Assembly (NCBI RefSeq): GCF_000331305.1
Contig: NZ_KB217478.1
Location: 4,478,278 to 4,542,277, forward strand
Reading direction: 5' to 3'
From: Calothrix sp. PCC 7103
GTDB lineage: Bacteria > Cyanobacteriota > Cyanobacteriia > Cyanobacteriales > Nostocaceae
Length of the DNA stretch: 64,000 bases
The notes under the pieces were generated by a model. It saw only the letters and a list, made by a program, of their open reading frames with translations, was not told the origin of the DNA and made no database searches. The position numbers and the translations under genes are program-made. Within the stretch, counting starts at the first letter, position 1. Each line of letters begins with the position of its first letter. Below are positions 61,680-64,000 of this stretch, in pieces.

Positions 61680-63530
61680 ATGAGTGAATTTTTCAAAGGA
61701 TTTGAGCAGTTATTAGAATTAGCAAAAACTTTAGAAGAAAAAATTGAAAAGGGAGAAATTAAGACGGATGTGCAGATAAACTCCCGTTCTATGAGCAGTA
61801 TTCCCCGTTCTGGGAATATACCGCGTTCTAATAATATGAGTAACGATGTTGGTACTAGTAATTTCCAGACTAAACCTCCTTCTGCCAATTCTAGCGGTGG
61901 TAGTGGGGAGGTAACCAACCCCGTTGTACCACCTGATGCTTCTTCTGGTAATTCTTTGAAAGATGTTGGAGGATTAGAGGAGGTTCTCAAAGAACTCAAA
62001 GAATTAATCGCGATACCCTTAAAACGTCCTGATTTACTGGCAAAACTGGGACTTGAACCGACACGGGGCGTACTATTAGTTGGACCACCAGGAACTGGTA
62101 AAACTCTAACTGCACGCGCTTTGGCTGAAGAACTTGGTGTTAACTACATTGCCCTTGTCGGACCTGAAGTAATTAGCAAATACTACGGTGAAGCTGAACA
62201 AAGACTGCGGGGTATCTTTGAGAAAGCTGCCAAGAATGCTCCGTGTATTATCTTTATTGATGAAATAGATAGTTTAGCTCCAGACCGCAGTACTGTGGAA
62301 GGCGAAGTCGAAAAACGTCTTGTAGCTCAACTATTGAGCCTGATGGATGGTTTTTCACACACTCCAGGTGTGATTGTTCTGGCTGCTACTAATCGCCCTG
62401 ATCATCTTGACCCGGCTTTGCGTCGCCCTGGACGGTTTGACCGCGAAGTTCAGTTTCGTGTCCCTGACTGCAAAGGACGCAGAGAAATTCTACAAATACT
62501 AACCGCAGCTATGCCCTTGGATGAAACCGTTGACCTTGATGCAATTGCAGAAAGGGCTGTGGGATTTGTCGGAGCTGACTTGAAAGCGCTGTGCCAAAAA
62601 GCTGCTTACACAGCCTTGCGGCGCCAGGTTAGCTCGATTGAAGGACAAATTCCGGAGAAAATGACGATTAACCAAGCCGATTTTTTACAAGCGCTCAAAC
62701 AAATCAAACCAGCCGTACTGCGGAGTGTAGAAGTTGAAGTTCCCAATATCGCTTGGGAGGATATTGGTGGTTTGAATACAATTAAGCAAACTCTACGTGA
62801 ATCAGTCGAAGGAACGCTGCTTTATCCAGAACTTTACCTGCAAACTAAAGCTGTAGCACCTAAAGGAATTTTACTGTGGGGGCCACCAGGAACGGGAAAA
62901 ACTTTATTAGCCAAAGCGGTCGCTTCCCAAGCCAGAGCTAACTTTATTGGTGTTAACGGTCCGGAATTACTTAGCCGTTGGGTCGGTGCTAGCGAACAGG
63001 CTGTACGGGAATTATTTGCGAAAGCACGTCAAGCAGAGCCATGTGTAGTTTTTATTGATGAAATTGATACCTTAGCACCTGCACGCGGCAGTTTTAGCGG
63101 CGATTCGGGAGTCAGCGACCGCGTAGTTGGGCAATTGCTGACTGAGTTAGATGGCATAGAGGTAGGAAGCACTATCTTGGTGATTGCAGCGACAAATCGA
63201 CCTGATGCTCTAGACCCAGCTTTGTTGCGAGCTGGACGATTAGATTTACAAATGAAGGTAGATTTACCTGACGAGGCGAGTCGATTCGCGATTTTGCAAC
63301 TCCATTGCCAAGGACGACCACTGCAAGATGTCGATTTGCAATATTGGGCAGAGATCACCAAGGATTGGAATGGCGCTGATTTAACCTTACTGAGCAATCA
63401 AGCCGCTGTTGAAGCCATTCGCCGTTTTCGCTCCCAAGGTTTAACAGACCCCATTGATATCAAAATTACTACCGATGATTTCAATTCTGCTTATCAACTT
63501 TTAACACAACAGCGCGGAGCAATGCCCTAA
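61680..63530 (+). CDS. Cdc48/p97-like double AAA+ ATPase
   Basis: The start is set at the ATG at 61680 ([20 protein letters not shown]), with TTGGAG 9 nt upstream; the longer frame from 61602 runs through a MITE-like element and is rejected. The 616-residue product has a short helical N terminus, a Ser/Pro/Gly-rich linker and two AAA+ modules. Walker A sequences are [19 protein letters not shown] (about 134) and [19 protein letters not shown] (about 400); Walker B sequences are [16 protein letters not shown] (about 193) and [16 protein letters not shown] (about 458). It lacks the Cdc48 N-domain. Such ATPases near gvp genes may disassemble or remodel Gvp complexes. Confidence 0.9.
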   Translation: MSEFFKGFEQLLELAKTLEEKIEKGEIKTDVQINSRSMSSIPRSGNIPRSNNMSNDVGTSNFQTKPPSANSSGGSGEVTNPVVPPDASSGNSLKDVGGLEEVLKELKELIAIPLKRPDLLAKLGLEPTRGVLLVGPPGTGKTLTARALAEELGVNYIALVGPEVISKYYGEAEQRLRGIFEKAAKNAPCIIFIDEIDSLAPDRSTVEGEVEKRLVAQLLSLMDGFSHTPGVIVLAATNRPDHLDPALRRPGRFDREVQFRVPDCKGRREILQILTAAMPLDETVDLDAIAERAVGFVGADLKALCQKAAYTALRRQVSSIEGQIPEKMTINQADFLQALKQIKPAVLRSVEVEVPNIAWEDIGGLNTIKQTLRESVEGTLLYPELYLQTKAVAPKGILLWGPPGTGKTLLAKAVASQARANFIGVNGPELLSRWVGASEQAVRELFAKARQAEPCVVFIDEIDTLAPARGSFSGDSGVSDRVVGQLLTELDGIEVGSTILVIAATNRPDALDPALLRAGRLDLQMKVDLPDEASRFAILQLHCQGRPLQDVDLQYWAEITKDWNGADLTLLSNQAAVEAIRRFRSQGLTDPIDIKITTDDFNSAYQLLTQQRGAMP

Positions 63531-64000
63531 ATTTAAATGCTTTCAAGGAAAGGAGCAGCAAAAAAGATAGCCTAAAAAACTTATCCTAATCGTAGGCCTG
63601 ACACTGCCAGCCCTTTCAACGCGAACTAGCGAACTAGTGCAGCAAGGCAGATGGCAGATGGCAGATGGCAGAAGGGAAAGTCTTATTAAATTTACGCTTT
63701 TTTGCTGTTTCAACCAGGCTACTACTTTAGTCAAGCTGCACTATGAGCATATGTATTAAAAACTCAAGTCATTAGCTGCTTTTGAATAAGGTATTTTTTA
63801 TAGAATATTAAATACAATAACTCTCAAAGTGGTAAATGCGTTTTCTTATTTACACATCTTATAGAATACAATTTTATTCATAACTTTTGCTTAGATAAAA
63901 ACATCATATTTGATAAATAGTTGACATGGAAAATAACCATCTTGTCAGAGATGTTATGTGCAACAAGCAGTTAATAAAAATATGCTTTCTGTTATAACTA
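63531..64000. other. Distal intergenic region with short tandem repeats
   Basis: The 470-bp end of the window has no convincing gene. It carries a GCGAACTA tandem pair (about 63621-63636) and four GGCAGAT heptamers (63646-63672), of the kind of short tandemly repeated sequence known in heterocystous cyanobacteria. The 3' part is AT-rich. A 63-codon minus-strand frame (63543-63734) spans the repeats and is rejected. Confidence 0.5.
63646..63672. repeat. GGCAGAT heptamer tandem repeat
   Basis: Four near-perfect GGCAGAT units (the last lacks T) run head to tail. It matches the class of heptanucleotide short tandem repeats found in Nostocales genomes. Confidence 0.85.

Noticed and set aside
1..64000. 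CRISPR arrays, tRNA and rRNA genes
   Set aside because: No regularly spaced direct repeats of CRISPR type, no T-arm-like GTTCGAATC/GTTCAAATC contexts with cloverleaf, and no rRNA-like blocks were found when reading the intergenic regions.

Overview
The window is a piece of a cyanobacterial chromosome, most likely from a filamentous, gas-vacuolate Nostocales-type organism. The evidence is a psaM gene (photosystem I subunit XII), cyanobacteria-typical versions of IlvH, ClpP, UbiX and a LapA-like protein, a STAND ATPase with a cyanobacterial HTH domain, and a gvpA/N/J/K/F/G gas vesicle cluster. The hexamer GGCGCC occurs about sixty times by eye, while the usual cyanobacterial HIP1 octamer GCGATCGC was not seen. 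Several families of palindromic intergenic repeats are scattered through the window. No rRNA, tRNA, CRISPR array or complete transposase was recognised.

Layout. 0.1-17.3 kb is a housekeeping region: a secreted protein, a membrane-anchored small protein, psaM, an FGGY sugar kinase, aroK, a STAND/NB-ARC regulator, a LapA-like protein, ubiX, an RNase R/II-type exonuclease with an acidic tail, a two-domain unknown protein, clpP, a DUF255 thioredoxin-domain protein, mobA and ilvH. 18.4-40.0 kb is an exopolysaccharide or O-antigen-type locus, all on the + strand: a membrane dehydratase, Wzx flippase, Wzy polymerase, four GT4 glycosyltransferases, a parallel beta-helix protein, a polyprenyl-phosphate sugar transferase, a formyltransferase, a PIG-L deacetylase, a PhyH-type oxygenase, an acetyltransferase, a FemAB-like protein, an aminotransferase and a Wzc-type tyrosine autokinase. 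The dehydratase, aminotransferase and acetyltransferase together resemble the PglF/E/D route to a 2,4-diacetamido-trideoxyhexose.

40.4-51.5 kb looks like a low-oxygen or nitrosative-stress island: a methyltransferase, hybrid cluster protein (hcp), a divergent CRP/FNR regulator, an ArsR regulator, a small protein made of 19-residue repeats, a frameshifted second arsR copy, cydAB (cytochrome bd) and phosphoketolase. A perfect FNR-like palindrome lies upstream of hcp, placed for class II activation, and the neighbouring regulator has the matching E-x-x-S-R recognition helix.

51.5-64 kb holds the 3' end of a group II intron, a small unknown gene and the gas vesicle cluster: two near-identical gvpA genes, no gvpC at the usual place, gvpN, gvpJ, gvpK, gvpF, gvpG, an inverted gvpV-like gene and a second GvpF/L-family gene. 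It is followed by a double-domain ArsA/GET3-type ATPase and a Cdc48-like double AAA+ ATPase. These last two may form a targeting and remodelling module for gas vesicle assembly.
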